A stretch of DNA of 22,481 bases from Clostridiales bacterium (GCA_019422005.1 JAHZEF010000001.1:44820-67300), one strand, 5' to 3'. Shown: positions 14,190 to 22,210, numbered from the stretch's first letter. A program made the numbers and translations. The notes: a model not told the origin generated them from the letters alone.

Positions 14190-16945
14190 GGCCTGTTCGA
14201 TTGATCCTGTCTGCGTTCGGCCCCTACGCAGGGAGGACAGAACTGGAGCTGGACCGGCTGGGGGCCAGCGGGCTGTACCTGATCACAGGGGATACCGGCG
14301 CGGGGAAGACGACGATTTTTGACGCCATCACCTTTGCGCTGTACGGCGAGGCCAGCGGCGGCAGCCGGGAGCCCGCCATGCTGCGTTCCAAATATGCCGC
14401 GCCGGAAACGCCTACGGAGGTGACGCTGACCTTCTCCTATGCCGGGGCGCACTATACGGTGCGGCGCAATCCGGAGTACGACCGGCCGGCGCTGCGCGGC
14501 GGCGTTGCCACGCAGCGGGCTGACGCACAGCTGACCTGCCCCGACGGCCGCGTGGTGACGAAGGTGCGGGAGGTAAATCTGGCAATCCGGGAACTTCTGG
14601 GCGTTGACCGCGCACAGTTTTCCCAGATTGCCATGATCGCCCAGGGGGACTTTCTGAAGCTGCTGCTGGCGGAAACAAAAGACCGTCAGGCGATTTTCCG
14701 CGAAATCTTCAAAACCGGCTACTACCGGGAGCTGCAGGAACAGCTGCGGCAGGAGGCAGGGGAACTGACCAGACAGTGTGAAGCCGCCGGGCAGAGTGTG
14801 CGGCAATACATTGCCGGGGTACGCTGCAGCGCCGAAGAGGGGCTGGAAGCCATGCTGGAGCGGGCGAAAGCCGGGGAGCTTCCGGTTTCAGATACGCTGG
14901 AGCTGCTGGAGCGTATTCTGCAGCGGGACCGGGAGGGACAGCAGCGGGCAGAGGCGGAGCTGCAGGCGCTGGAACAGCGCCTGGAAGCGGCCAATACGCT
15001 GCTGGGAAAGGCGGAAGCGTACGAAAAAGCCGGCGCTGCACTGCGTGCCGCCCGGGAAAACCATGCGGCGTGCGCGTCGGAACTGAAACGGCTGCAGGAG
15101 GCGCTGGAGCGGGAACAGGCGCGCCTGCCGGACGCGGCAGCCCTGGAACGGGAGGCTGCGGCGATGGAGGCGGAATTGCCCGGATACGCGGAACGGGAGC
15201 AAAAGGACGCCGAACTGACAGCGTTCTGCGGCCGGCTGGAGGGAAAAAAGGCGCAGCTGGAACAGCTGCGCCGGTCGCTGCAGGACGGGCGGGAGCGCCT
15301 GGAGGAATGGAAGCGGGAAAGCCTGGCGCTGCAGCAGGCCGGCGCGCAGCGGGAACGTCTGCTTCATGAGCGGGAACAGGCGGCGCTGCGGCAGCGGGAT
15401 CTGGAAGCGCTGCAGCGGGAACTGCAGGCCTACGGCGGTCTCGCCGCCAGGCTTGCCGCGGCGCAGGCGGACTATGGGCGGGCTTCCGCGTCGGCGGAAA
15501 AGGCGCAGCTGGCGTACTGCAGAAAGAATCAGGCGTTCCTCGACGAGCAGGCCGGTATTCTTGCGCAGACGCTGCGGGACGGAGTCCCCTGCCCGGTCTG
15601 CGGCGCGGCGGAGCATCCGGCACCGGCACGGAAATCGGAACGCGCGCCGACGGAGGCGCAGCTGCGTGAAGCGCAGGAGGCGGCACAGCGGGCGCAGGAG
15701 GCGGCGGCAGCTGCCAGCCGGACGGCGGGCGAGCTGAAAGGGCGCGCTGAGGCGGGCCGGCAGGCGCTGCTGGAGCGGATCGCGGCGCTGCTGGGCGGCG
15801 ATTCGCTGGAGGGGGCGCAGGAGACGGTTGCCGCGCTGCTGGAAACCGGCGCCGAACAGCTCCGGGATCTGCATGCGCAGGCTGCGGAGGAAGAGCGGCG
15901 GCTGCGGAGAAAAACGGAACTGGAACAGAAGCTCCCGCAGGCGGAAGCGGAGCTCCGGAAGCTGGAAGGGGAAACGGCGCAGCGGGAAACCCAGTGTGCG
16001 GCGGCTGCCGGGCAGGCGGAGGAAATGCGGCGCCGGCTGCAGGAGCTGTCCGGCCGGCTGCGCTATCCGGACAGGCGGACTGCCGAAGCGCGGCGGGCGG
16101 AACTGGAAACCCGCTCTGCCGCCATCCGGGATGCAGTGGGACGGGTGGAACAGAACGTCCGGAGGTGCGAGGCCTCTGTGACGGAATGGAACGGCCGGAT
16201 CCGGCAGCTGGAAGCGCAGTGCGCGGAGGCGCGTGTCCTCGACACCGGCCGCGCTGCAGCGGAAAAGGCAGAGCTGACTGCCCGGCGCGTGGAGATGCGT
16301 GCGCTGCAGAATACGCTGCATGCCAGAATCTCCGCCAATGACGCGGCGCTTCGCAATATCCGCGAGCAGGCGGGGAAGCAGCAGGCGCTGGAGGAGCGGC
16401 TGGCCTGGCTGCGGGCGCTGTCCGATACGGCCAACGGGTTTCTGAGCGGCAAGAAGGTTGCGCTGGAGACGTACGTCCAGATGCGGTATTTTGACCGCGT
16501 CATTGCCCGGGCCAATACGCGGTTTCTGATGATGTCCGGAGGGCAGTATGAACTGAAACGGCGGCAGACGGCGGAACATCACCGAAGCCAGAGCGGGCTG
16601 GAGCTGGATGTGGTGGATCATTACAATGGGACAGAGCGCAGCGTAAAGACCCTGTCCGGCGGCGAGTCCTTTCAGGCGTCGCTGTCTCTGGCGCTGGGGC
16701 TTTCCGATGAGGTACAGGCCTCCGCCGGAGGAATCCGCCTGGAAACCCTGTTTGTGGACGAGGGCTTCGGCTCTCTGGACGAAGAGGCGCTGCAGCAGGC
16801 AATCCGGACGCTGTCGGGGCTTGCAGAGGGGAACCGCCTGGTGGGAATCATCTCCCATGTGGCGGAACTGAAGGAAAGGATTGACCGTCAGATCGTGGTC
16901 AGGAAGGAACGAAGCGGCGGCAGCCGGGCGGAGATCCTGGTGTAG
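14186..16945 (+). CDS. sbcC: Exonuclease subunit SbcC (Rad50-type ATPase)
   Basis: A 919-residue SMC-like ATPase that partners SbcD. The ATG at 14186 overlaps the sbcD stop; a TTG at 14171 is less likely. The N-terminal half-site has Walker A GDTGAGKTT (about 35-43) and the Q-loop in QIAMIAQGDFLKLL. Residues about 180-460 and 480-770 are long Glu/Gln/Arg/Ala-rich coiled coils, separated by the zinc hook CPVC (469-472) that dimerises the arms. The C-terminal half-site has the ABC signature LSGGESFQASLSLALGL (about 822) and Walker B LFVDEGFGSLDEEAL (about 854). Length is a little short of the approximately 1,050 residues of E. coli SbcC, as usual in Firmicutes. The complex works on the nucleoid in repair and replication-fork cleanup. 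Last gene of its operon. Confidence 0.97.
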   Translation: MRPVRLILSAFGPYAGRTELELDRLGASGLYLITGDTGAGKTTIFDAITFALYGEASGGSREPAMLRSKYAAPETPTEVTLTFSYAGAHYTVRRNPEYDRPALRGGVATQRADAQLTCPDGRVVTKVREVNLAIRELLGVDRAQFSQIAMIAQGDFLKLLLAETKDRQAIFREIFKTGYYRELQEQLRQEAGELTRQCEAAGQSVRQYIAGVRCSAEEGLEAMLERAKAGELPVSDTLELLERILQRDREGQQRAEAELQALEQRLEAANTLLGKAEAYEKAGAALRAARENHAACASELKRLQEALEREQARLPDAAALEREAAAMEAELPGYAEREQKDAELTAFCGRLEGKKAQLEQLRRSLQDGRERLEEWKRESLALQQAGAQRERLLHEREQAALRQRDLEALQRELQAYGGLAARLAAAQADYGRASASAEKAQLAYCRKNQAFLDEQAGILAQTLRDGVPCPVCGAAEHPAPARKSERAPTEAQLREAQEAAQRAQEAAAAASRTAGELKGRAEAGRQALLERIAALLGGDSLEGAQETVAALLETGAEQLRDLHAQAAEEERRLRRKTELEQKLPQAEAELRKLEGETAQRETQCAAAAGQAEEMRRRLQELSGRLRYPDRRTAEARRAELETRSAAIRDAVGRVEQNVRRCEASVTEWNGRIRQLEAQCAEARVLDTGRAAAEKAELTARRVEMRALQNTLHARISANDAALRNIREQAGKQQALEERLAWLRALSDTANGFLSGKKVALETYVQMRYFDRVIARANTRFLMMSGGQYELKRRQTAEHHRSQSGLELDVVDHYNGTERSVKTLSGGESFQASLSLALGLSDEVQASAGGIRLETLFVDEGFGSLDEEALQQAIRTLSGLAEGNRLVGIISHVAELKERIDRQIVVRKERSGGSRAEILV

Positions 16946-17060
16946 CCCGCAGAGACACCGGCGGCCCCGCAGGGGGCGGCGGGGCTGTGCGGGGGAACCG
17001 CGCTCCGCGCGGCTGCTGAATGCGCCCGGCCGTCACACCGGCGCGCAGCCGGGGGAAACG

Positions 17061-17096
17061 AACTGCAGGCGGCGTGCCGGGAGGCACGCCGCCTGC
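17061..17096. terminator. Shared hairpin between convergent sbcC and pentapeptide gene
   Basis: Perfect 16-base arms (17061-17076 and 17081-17096) around a GGGA loop, 15 bases past the pentapeptide gene stop and 115 bases past sbcC. Neither side has a T-run. A second, smaller hairpin (arms 16964-16970 and 16979-16985) lies closer to sbcC. Confidence 0.5.
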
Positions 17097-17111
17097 AGAC
17101 GCTTCAGCGGG

Positions 17112-17711
17112 TCAGAGAATTTGGATCCCCAGCAGCACGACCAGATCGGCGGCCTGCATGGGGTTGATGACGGCGCCCCGGAATTCCTCCAGGGTTTCCG
17201 AGGCGGCGATGCGTTCGATGACGCAGCTGGAAAAGTCGATCCCCCGCAGGGGCGTGCGGAAGAAATCCGCTTCGGTAAAATCGGTATCGGAAAGCTCCAG
17301 GTGATTCCATCGGGCCTGGGCCAGCCGCGCGCTTTTCAGGCTGCAGCCTGCAACGGCGCCGCCGTTCCAAACGGACTGCGCCCAGTTGGAAAAGCAGAAA
17401 GAGCAGGACGACAGGCGGAACGCCTTCCAGCGGCTGTGGGTGAAATCGCAGCCGTCGGCCCGGCAGCCCTCCCATGCGGCGGAGCGCCATATTGTCTCGG
17501 GGAACCGGCTTTCCGGGAAGGCGCAGCCGGAGAACCGGCAGCGGTCGAATGCCGCACCGGAAAAATCGCATCCCAGAAAGCGGCAGTGCAGAAACTGGAC
17601 GGATTCAAACTCCAGGTCTGCAAGACTGGCCCCGGTCAGCGTTACGGATTCAAATGTCCGGTGTTTGACAGGCGTCTCCTGAGCCTGTGCTTCCAAAATC
17701 TCTTCCAGCAT
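17112..17711 (-). CDS. Pentapeptide-repeat protein
   Basis: A 199-residue protein with a ribosome site GGAGG 7 bases before its ATG. From about residue 18 to 160 it is made of five-residue repeats with an aromatic or Leu at the centre and small or polar residues around it (for example CRFLG CDFSG AAFDR CRFSG CAFPE). This pattern folds into a right-handed quadrilateral beta-helix. The tail (RGAVINPMQAADLVVLLGI) resembles the C-terminus common in Firmicutes members. Some family members (Qnr, MfpA, McbG) mimic DNA and protect gyrase; most, including this type, have no known role. It is convergent with sbcC, so the link to DNA repair may be coincidental. There is no signal peptide; a cytoplasmic location is expected. 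Confidence 0.9.
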   Translation of the reverse strand: MLEEILEAQAQETPVKHRTFESVTLTGASLADLEFESVQFLHCRFLGCDFSGAAFDRCRFSGCAFPESRFPETIWRSAAWEGCRADGCDFTHSRWKAFRLSSCSFCFSNWAQSVWNGGAVAGCSLKSARLAQARWNHLELSDTDFTEADFFRTPLRGIDFSSCVIERIAASETLEEFRGAVINPMQAADLVVLLGIQIL

Positions 17712-17831
17712 CCAATTTCCTCCCCGGATTCGGCGGACACGGCAGAGCGCGTCCAGGGGGCCCTGCGCCAGCGGCGCCTGAAACGCCGGAGGCGCGTCAG
17801 TGCCCGGATGGCAGAACCAAAGCAGATGGGA

Positions 17832-18023
17832 TCACAGCGCGATGCCGCAGCCGTCGTCCCGCGTATTGTATTCCGGCCGCCCGCCGGCGGAAAACCGTGC
17901 ACGGATCGGATGGGCATGGCCGGCCCGGAGCTGAACCCGGACAAGGCGCAGCGCTCCGCGGACGCCCGGAACCTGATCATCGGGCCCGCCGCCGGCATGC
18001 CCCAGGCTTGCCGACGTAAACAC
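17832..18023 (-). pseudogene. Possible gene remnant, unrecognised
   Basis: A minus-strand frame of 63 codons from a GTG, open further upstream to about 18098. It uses GC-rich third positions and protein-like composition (for example VRVQLRAGHAHPIRARFSAG, then PEYNTRDDGCGIAL before the stop). There is no ribosome site and no family I recognise. It may be the end of a decayed gene, or chance. It lies 120 bases upstream of the pentapeptide gene on the same strand. Confidence 0.2.
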
Positions 18024-18067
18024 AGCGGGACTAACATGGATGAAATCAGGAATTTCAAGGCTTTGGC

Positions 18068-18098
18068 CAGGGTGCCGCTCCCGCTGGGCGGCACCCTG
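18068..18098. repeat. Inverted repeat in gene-poor region
   Basis: Arms 18068-18078 and 18088-18098 are perfectly complementary (CAGGGTGCCGC / GCGGCACCCTG). On the plus strand GTCACATTGCTTTT follows, a weak terminator-like tail. No upstream gene on that strand ends nearby. Confidence 0.45.
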
Positions 18099-18320
18099 TC
18101 ACATTGCTTTTCAGGCCCATTCCGGCATGGATCCTGGCACCGGCAGATATTCGTGTGGCCGATGCAGCATGACGAATCCTTGATGAATCCTGTGAGCGAA
18201 AAGGCGTTAAACGCCCACGGGGCCTGCGGGATGGGATTGAGGCCCTCAAAAAGATGTAAGGGGAACTGGCGCGCGCTGGCAAATGTACTGCGCCGCTCCG
18301 CCTGGACGGCTGCCGTAAGG

Positions 18321-18357
18321 GCAGGCTGCATCATGCTTGTAACACTGTGCAGCCTGC
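18321..18357. repeat. Inverted repeat in gene-poor region
   Basis: Arms GCAGGCTGCA (18321-18330) and TGCAGCCTGC (18348-18357) with a 17-base loop. No T-run follows. Could be a structured RNA element; no gene assigns it a role. Confidence 0.4.
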
Positions 18358-18631
18358 TCCTGCAAGGTGCTCTTTGACACTGGGAAGGGAAAGCTCGCCT
18401 TGACGCTGTATGCGATATGGCTTTGGAGCGGTGCGCCCTGTCAGACTGCCGGCCAAAGGCTGCTTTGGCGGATTGGCCCAAAGAAGGAAGCGTCCGTTCC
18501 CGCACCGATTTGGATATTGATTCGCTGCGTTTGTATGAACGCTCAAGGGGTTGGGCCGGGAACGCAAAATCGGGCCGGGATTCTGAATAAAATACGGCGC
18601 TCCTTTCAGGGGAGGGGCATTGGCGGGCCGG

Positions 18632-19015
18632 TCAGCCGTTCTGCAGCCGCCGGAGGATCTCCTCATCTGCGGGACAGAAGGGATATTGGGGGATTTCATC
18701 GGGGGTGATCCATCGGATCCCGCAATGTTCCAGCAGCTTCGGTTCGCCGGAGACTATGGCGGCGTGAAACAGCGTAAGGTGGACAGTGAGATCAGGATAG
18801 ACATGGGTAACCTCCATGAAGACGCCGCCGACGGAGACGGCCACATCCAGTTCCTCCCGGCACTCCCGGATCAGGGCCTGCTCTCCGGTTTCTCCGGGCT
18901 CCACCTTGCCGCCGACAAATTCCCAGAGCAGGCCCCTGGCCTTGTGAGGCGGACGCTGACAAATCAGAAACCGGTTTCCGTCCCGGATCAGCGCGGCGAC
19001 AACTTCTGTAATCAT
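18632..19015 (-). CDS. MutT-like NUDIX hydrolase
   Basis: A 127-residue NUDIX enzyme. The ATG at 19015 has AGGGGG 8 bases upstream and begins with the usual first strand (MITEVVAALIRDGNRFLICQR). The frame stays open further upstream, but that part overlaps the promoter region. The complete NUDIX box G-x5-E-x7-R-E-x2-E-E-L-x-V is at residues 36-58 (Glu 51, 54 and 55 bind the metal). The preceding WEFVGGK resembles the WEFPGGK of MutT, with Val for Pro. Such enzymes hydrolyse nucleoside diphosphates linked to another group; a sanitising role on oxidised nucleotides such as 8-oxo-dGTP is the likeliest, but related NUDIX enzymes differ in substrate. A monocistronic, cytoplasmic enzyme, divergent from the lipoprotein gene. 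Confidence 0.92.
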   Translation of the reverse strand: MITEVVAALIRDGNRFLICQRPPHKARGLLWEFVGGKVEPGETGEQALIRECREELDVAVSVGGVFMEVTHVYPDLTVHLTLFHAAIVSGEPKLLEHCGIRWITPDEIPQYPFCPADEEILRRLQNG

Positions 19016-19072
19016 TTCAGAAGCCCCCTTTTTCCGACGTGCGCTTCTGCACTTCGGGGATTTATGCTTTTC

Positions 19073-19101
19073 AGTGTACCATGGCGGCGCGGCGGGCGCA
19101 A
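19073..19101 (-). promoter_or_regulatory. Promoter of the NUDIX gene
   Basis: On the minus strand TTGCGC (19101-19096), a 17-base spacer, and TACACT (19078-19073) with an extended TGG just before it. The start point falls about 50 bases before the ATG at 19015. Confidence 0.5.
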
Positions 19102-19157
19102 CAGTTTTTCCAATGGCAGCAGGCGGAACAATCTGTACGCAGCCTGTGAGATTCTGC

Positions 19158-19186
19158 TTGCGGGCACGCCGGCGGTGTGCTATGGT
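19158..19186 (+). promoter_or_regulatory. Promoter of the lipoprotein gene
   Basis: TTGCGG (19158-19163), a 17-base spacer and TATGGT (19181-19186), about 75 bases before the ATG at 19260. The two hexamers are imperfect, so this is a candidate only. Confidence 0.4.
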
Positions 19187-19259
19187 ATGTTCATGCCATC
19201 CGGCGCAGCCGGGTGAAAAAAATTGCCGGAAGTTCCGGCTCAATTCAGGAGGAAAAGAA

Positions 19260-19901
19260 ATGAGGAGAACATGGATATGCCTGCTGGCGCTGCTGCTTCT
19301 GCTGGTGACGGCCGGATGCGACAGCATCGACAGCCTGGCGGACGCGGCACGGGGAGACGGCGGAGCGGCGGAGGAGAACCAGGAGACGCCGGATGCGGAA
19401 GAGGCTCCGGATGCGGACGGCGGAGATACGGCGCCCGGCGGAACAGACGGGTATCCCGATGACGACGGAGTCGCCCTGGGGTATCTGGGTGATACGATGC
19501 ATTCGTATTTTTTTGACTATACGGTCAACAGCGCCCGTCTGACGCAGACGTACGGAACCTATACAGCCGCGGAGGGGAATTCGCTGCTGGTGGTGGATCT
19601 GACGGTCAAGAATACGGGGCTTTCGTCCATCGCCATGTATGACACGGATTTCCAGGCGCAGTGGAACGATACGGCGGAGGACGCATTTGCGATGCCCATT
19701 GAGGACGGACTGTCGGAAGCGCAGTTCCCGATGGAATACGAACTGGCGATTCAGGAGGAACGCACCGGGGAACTGGTCTTTGAAGTGCCTTCGGGGAATC
19801 AGGATTTCTCGGTTTCCTATCTGGAATTTTTCAGTGATGACAGCACCGGCGACGTGTTCTTTGTTTATTTTACCGCAGAGCAGGACAGCGCAGGGATCTG
19901 A
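19260..19901 (+). CDS. Lipoprotein with DUF4352-like Ig-fold domain
   Basis: A 213-residue exported lipoprotein. The ATG has AGGAGG 7 bases before it and opens into a lipoprotein signal (MRRTWICLLALLLLLVTAGC, Cys 20; the residue three before the Cys is Thr rather than the usual Leu). Residues about 25-65 are a low-complexity acidic linker rich in Asp, Glu, Gly and Ala. From about 75 to 205 the sequence resembles DUF4352/TLPS-type domains: MHSYFFDYTVNSARL, then LLVVDLTVKNTGLSSIAMYDTDF, then a final strand containing GELVFEVPSG. These domains are Ig-like sandwiches on Firmicutes surface lipoproteins, with no defined function. The gene has its own promoter and terminator, so it is probably a stand-alone unit. 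Domain call moderate; lipoprotein call firm. Confidence 0.88.
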   Translation: MRRTWICLLALLLLLVTAGCDSIDSLADAARGDGGAAEENQETPDAEEAPDADGGDTAPGGTDGYPDDDGVALGYLGDTMHSYFFDYTVNSARLTQTYGTYTAAEGNSLLVVDLTVKNTGLSSIAMYDTDFQAQWNDTAEDAFAMPIEDGLSEAQFPMEYELAIQEERTGELVFEVPSGNQDFSVSYLEFFSDDSTGDVFFVYFTAEQDSAGI

Positions 19902-19914
19902 CGCGCAGGATACA

Positions 19915-19948
19915 GGAATTCCGGCCCATGGGCCGGAATTCCGCTTTT
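19915..19948 (+). terminator. Terminator of the lipoprotein gene
   Basis: A perfect 28-base palindrome (19915-19942, outer arms GGAATTCCGGCCC) begins 13 bases after the lipoprotein stop and is followed by GCTTTT on the plus strand. Confidence 0.8.
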
Positions 19949-20101
19949 CAGAGGGCGCTGGCCGGATCCGGCCCGGGCGTGCTTCCCGAAAAGGCCCGGA
20001 GGCCCGCCGGCGAAACGGAGGGGGGCGCGTCCCCGGCTGCAGCAGGAAGTGAATCTGAACGCCATCTTAACGGCATAAGCGCGTAAAATGGATGAAACAA
20101 A

Positions 20102-20142
20102 CGCCGGCCCGGGCCGGCGAAAGCGTCCGCCGCAGCGGACGC
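20102..20142 (+). repeat. Two hairpins in the leader of the potassium transporter genes
   Basis: An 18-base palindrome (20102-20119) and a stem with arms GCGTCCGC/GCGGACGC (20123-20130 and 20135-20142, loop CGCA) lie back to back just before the ribosome site at 20147. They may tune translation of the transporter. They are also an argument that this segment is untranslated leader. Confidence 0.5.
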
Positions 20143-20146
20143 CTGT

Positions 20147-20152
20147 GGAGGG
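20147..20152 (+). promoter_or_regulatory. Ribosome site that decides the trkH start
   Basis: GGAGGG lies 7 bases before the in-frame TTG at 20160. The upstream in-frame ATG at 20088 has no ribosome site (GCGCGTAAA before it), so the TTG is preferred. Confidence 0.55.
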
Positions 20153-20159
20153 ATGCTCT

Positions 20160-21455
20160 TTGAAACTGCTCCAGCGGCAGATGCCGGCGCGTATTATCGC
20201 CTTTGGCTTTGCGGCGGTTATCCTGATAGGGTCGCTGCTTCTGATGCTGCCCGTCAGCGTGCAGGAGGGTGTGGAACTTTCCTATGTTGACGCGCTTTAT
20301 ACATCCACCAGCGCCGTCTGTGTGACGGGCCTGGTGGCGGTGGACGCCGGCGATACGTTTACGCCGTTCGGCCAGTTTGTGCTGGCGCTGCTGATTCAGA
20401 CCGGCGGGCTGGGGGTCACGGCCGTCGGAGCCGGAATCATTTTGGCCATGGGAAGACGAATCAACCTCAAAGGCCGGCTCCTGATCCGGGAAGCCATGAA
20501 TCTGGATTCGGGCCGGGGGCTGATCCGCTTTGTCAAAAGCATTCTGCTGACCACGGTGATCTTTGAGGCGGCGGGCGCGCTGCTGAGCTTTTTGGTGTTT
20601 ATCCGGGATTATCCGTTCTGGAAAGCGCTGGGGATCAGCCTGTTCCATTCGGTGGCGGCGTTCAACAATTCCGGCTTCGACATCCTGGGCGGCTTCCGGA
20701 ATTTGATCCCCTACCAAAGCGATGTGCTGCTGAATCTGACGACCTGCGGCCTGATCATATTTGGCGGCATCGGCTTCCTGGTGATCAAGGACCTGTGGGA
20801 CTGCCGCCTGCGCTTCCGGGCGCTGCGGATGCATTCCAAGGTGGTTTTGAGCGTCAGCGCCGCGCTGCTGCTGGCAGGCACGCTGCTGCTGAAGGCCACC
20901 GAGGAGATCACCTGGCTCGGGGCGTTTTTTCACAGCGTGTCGGCGCGGACCGCCGGCTTTTCCACATATCCGCTGGGTTCGTTTTCCAATGCGGGCCTGC
21001 TGGTGATCACGGCGCTGATGTTTATCGGCGCGTCGCCCGGATCCACCGGTGGCGGCATCAAGACCAGCACCTTCTTTGTACTGCTGCAGGGGATCAAGAC
21101 GGCTGCAACCAACCGGAGCGCCAAGGCGTTTCACTTCAGCATCCCGCGGGAAATCTTCCAGAAGGCGGCGGTGATCACGCTGCTGGCCGCCATGGTTGTG
21201 GTGGTCGGGACATGGGTGATGGCGGCGCTGGAACCGCAGCTGCGCCTGATGGACGTGCTGTTTGAGGTCACCAGCGCGTTCGGCACGGTGGGGCTGTCCA
21301 CCGGGATTACTCCGGATCTGAGCGCGGCAAGCAAGCTGCTGTCGATCCTCATTATGTATATCGGACGGCTGGGGCCGCTGACTGTGGCGACGCTTTGGTA
21401 CTTTGGCAGGGAAGAGCGGGTGCGCTATCCCGAGGGCAATCTTGCCATTGGTTAA
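20160..21455 (+). CDS. TrkH/KtrB-family potassium uptake channel subunit
   Basis: A 431-residue membrane protein from the TTG start (455 from the ATG at 20088; the extra residues are basic and unlike the family). It has the four M1-P-M2 units of Trk/Ktr/HKT transporters. The pore loops are all visible: TSTSAVCVTGL (about 44-54), FHSVAAFNNSGFD (about 162-174), FHSVSARTAGFST (about 257-269) and FEVTSAFGTVGLSTG (about 368-382), each with the filter glycine. The segment SPGSTGGGIKTSTF (about 291) is the gating-loop region of the third unit. The protein moves potassium (possibly with sodium) into the cell and needs the RCK subunit encoded 16 bases downstream. The length and the RCK subunit with a single NAD domain favour the Ktr-like branch; the name trkH would also be used. 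No promoter could be assigned. Confidence 0.93.
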   Translation: MKLLQRQMPARIIAFGFAAVILIGSLLLMLPVSVQEGVELSYVDALYTSTSAVCVTGLVAVDAGDTFTPFGQFVLALLIQTGGLGVTAVGAGIILAMGRRINLKGRLLIREAMNLDSGRGLIRFVKSILLTTVIFEAAGALLSFLVFIRDYPFWKALGISLFHSVAAFNNSGFDILGGFRNLIPYQSDVLLNLTTCGLIIFGGIGFLVIKDLWDCRLRFRALRMHSKVVLSVSAALLLAGTLLLKATEEITWLGAFFHSVSARTAGFSTYPLGSFSNAGLLVITALMFIGASPGSTGGGIKTSTFFVLLQGIKTAATNRSAKAFHFSIPREIFQKAAVITLLAAMVVVVGTWVMAALEPQLRLMDVLFEVTSAFGTVGLSTGITPDLSAASKLLSILIMYIGRLGPLTVATLWYFGREERVRYPEGNLAIG

Positions 21456-21471
21456 GAGGAGGAAACACAAC

Positions 21472-22149
21472 ATGAGTTTTGGAAGACGCACGGCGCAGGG
21501 CACGTCTTACGGCATCATCGGCCTGGGACGCTTTGGGACGGCGCTGGCCATTGAACTGGCCAGCCATGGCAGGGAGATTCTGGTCATCGACGCAGATGAG
21601 GACCGGATCAAACAGCTGCGGGAATATACGGAGAACGCATTTGTCGTTCATTCGCTGGATAAGAACACGCTGCTGGAGACCGGGATCCAGAACTGCGAGG
21701 TGGCGGTGGTCTGTATCGGCGAACAGATGGATGTGTCGATCCTGACAACGCTGCACCTGAAGGGGTTGGGAATTGGACGGGTGATCGCCAAGGCTGCCAG
21801 TGCGGAGCATGGGGAGATCCTGGAGAAGCTGGGCGCGGAGGTGGTCTATCCGGAGCGGGATATGGCGGTTCGCCTGGCGCGGCGGCTGGAGCCCTCCAAA
21901 ATTCTCAACTATATCGAACTGAGCGAAAAGATCGATATTTCCAAGGTCATGATTCCCAACCGGTTTTTGAATCACCGGCTGGTGGATCTGGACGTGCGCC
22001 GGCGGTATGGCCTGAACATCATCGCGGTGGAGCATGGAAACGAAATCCTGACGGAGGTCACGCCGGATTATGTGTTCCGGCAGGGGGATCAGATCTTTGT
22101 GATCGGGGACCGTTCCAGGATCAGCGCGCTGGAGCAGGAACTTCCCTGA
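21472..22149 (+). CDS. TrkA/KtrA-type RCK regulatory subunit of potassium uptake
   Basis: A 225-residue cytoplasmic protein. The ATG at 21472 follows AGGAGG by 9 bases. Residues about 12-135 are the RCK N-terminal Rossmann domain: dinucleotide motif GIIGLGRFGTALA (G17, G19, G22) and the acidic residue in VIDAD (about 38-42) that contacts the ribose of NAD or ATP. Residues about 145-220 form the RCK C-terminal domain (ISKVMIPNRFLNHRLVDLDVRRRYGLNIIAV), the ligand site that binds cyclic di-AMP in related KtrA/KtrC proteins. A single RCK unit, rather than the doubled one of E. coli TrkA, matches KtrA; it would form an octameric ring under the channel. Together with the upstream gene it makes a complete transporter. 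Confidence 0.95.
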   Translation: MSFGRRTAQGTSYGIIGLGRFGTALAIELASHGREILVIDADEDRIKQLREYTENAFVVHSLDKNTLLETGIQNCEVAVVCIGEQMDVSILTTLHLKGLGIGRVIAKAASAEHGEILEKLGAEVVYPERDMAVRLARRLEPSKILNYIELSEKIDISKVMIPNRFLNHRLVDLDVRRRYGLNIIAVEHGNEILTEVTPDYVFRQGDQIFVIGDRSRISALEQELP

Positions 22150-22175
22150 GCGCGGCCGGGCTGTGGGGCGCCGAT

Positions 22176-22210
22176 GAAAAACAGGCGGGAGCCGATGCGC
22201 TCCCGCCTGT
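22176..22210 (-). terminator. Terminator between convergent trkA-like and membrane-protein genes
   Basis: Arms 22181-22192 and 22199-22210 (12 base pairs). On the minus strand TGTTTTTC follows the stem, a proper U-run, so it mainly serves the gene ending at 22231. It can also fold on the plus strand 31 bases after the trkA-like stop. Confidence 0.7.

Larger units (their letters stand above)
17712..18631. other. Gene-poor stretch of 0.9 kb with hairpins
   Basis: No intact gene with a ribosome site and recognisable product is seen. Open frames exist on both strands but change frame, lack start signals or have unconvincing protein composition. Two hairpins stand out: 18068-18098 (11-base arms) and 18321-18357 (10-base arms, 17-base loop). 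One minus-strand frame at 17832-18023 is described separately. Confidence 0.5.

Noticed and set aside
14888..16858. Minus-strand open frame of about 650 codons opposite sbcC
   Set aside because: Antisense to the coiled-coil region of SbcC; composition is Arg/Leu/Gln-rich as expected from the reverse reading of that coding sequence.
16881..18377. Plus-strand open frame of about 500 codons running from the sbcC end across the pentapeptide gene
   Set aside because: It overlaps sbcC and lies antisense to the pentapeptide gene, has no ribosome site, and has no domain-like segments.
18417..18590. Short plus-strand frame of 57 codons with reasonable composition
   Set aside because: No ribosome site, no family resemblance, and it sits in the gene-poor stretch where several frames are open by chance.
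19950..20159. Cyclic di-AMP (ydaO) riboswitch before the potassium transporter genes
   Set aside because: Expected from biology, but I could not match the conserved core of that riboswitch in the leader; only simple hairpins are seen.
20067..21503. Minus-strand open frame of about 480 codons opposite the TrkH gene
   Set aside because: Antisense shadow of a clear membrane-protein gene, rich in His/Gln/Arg, no start signal.
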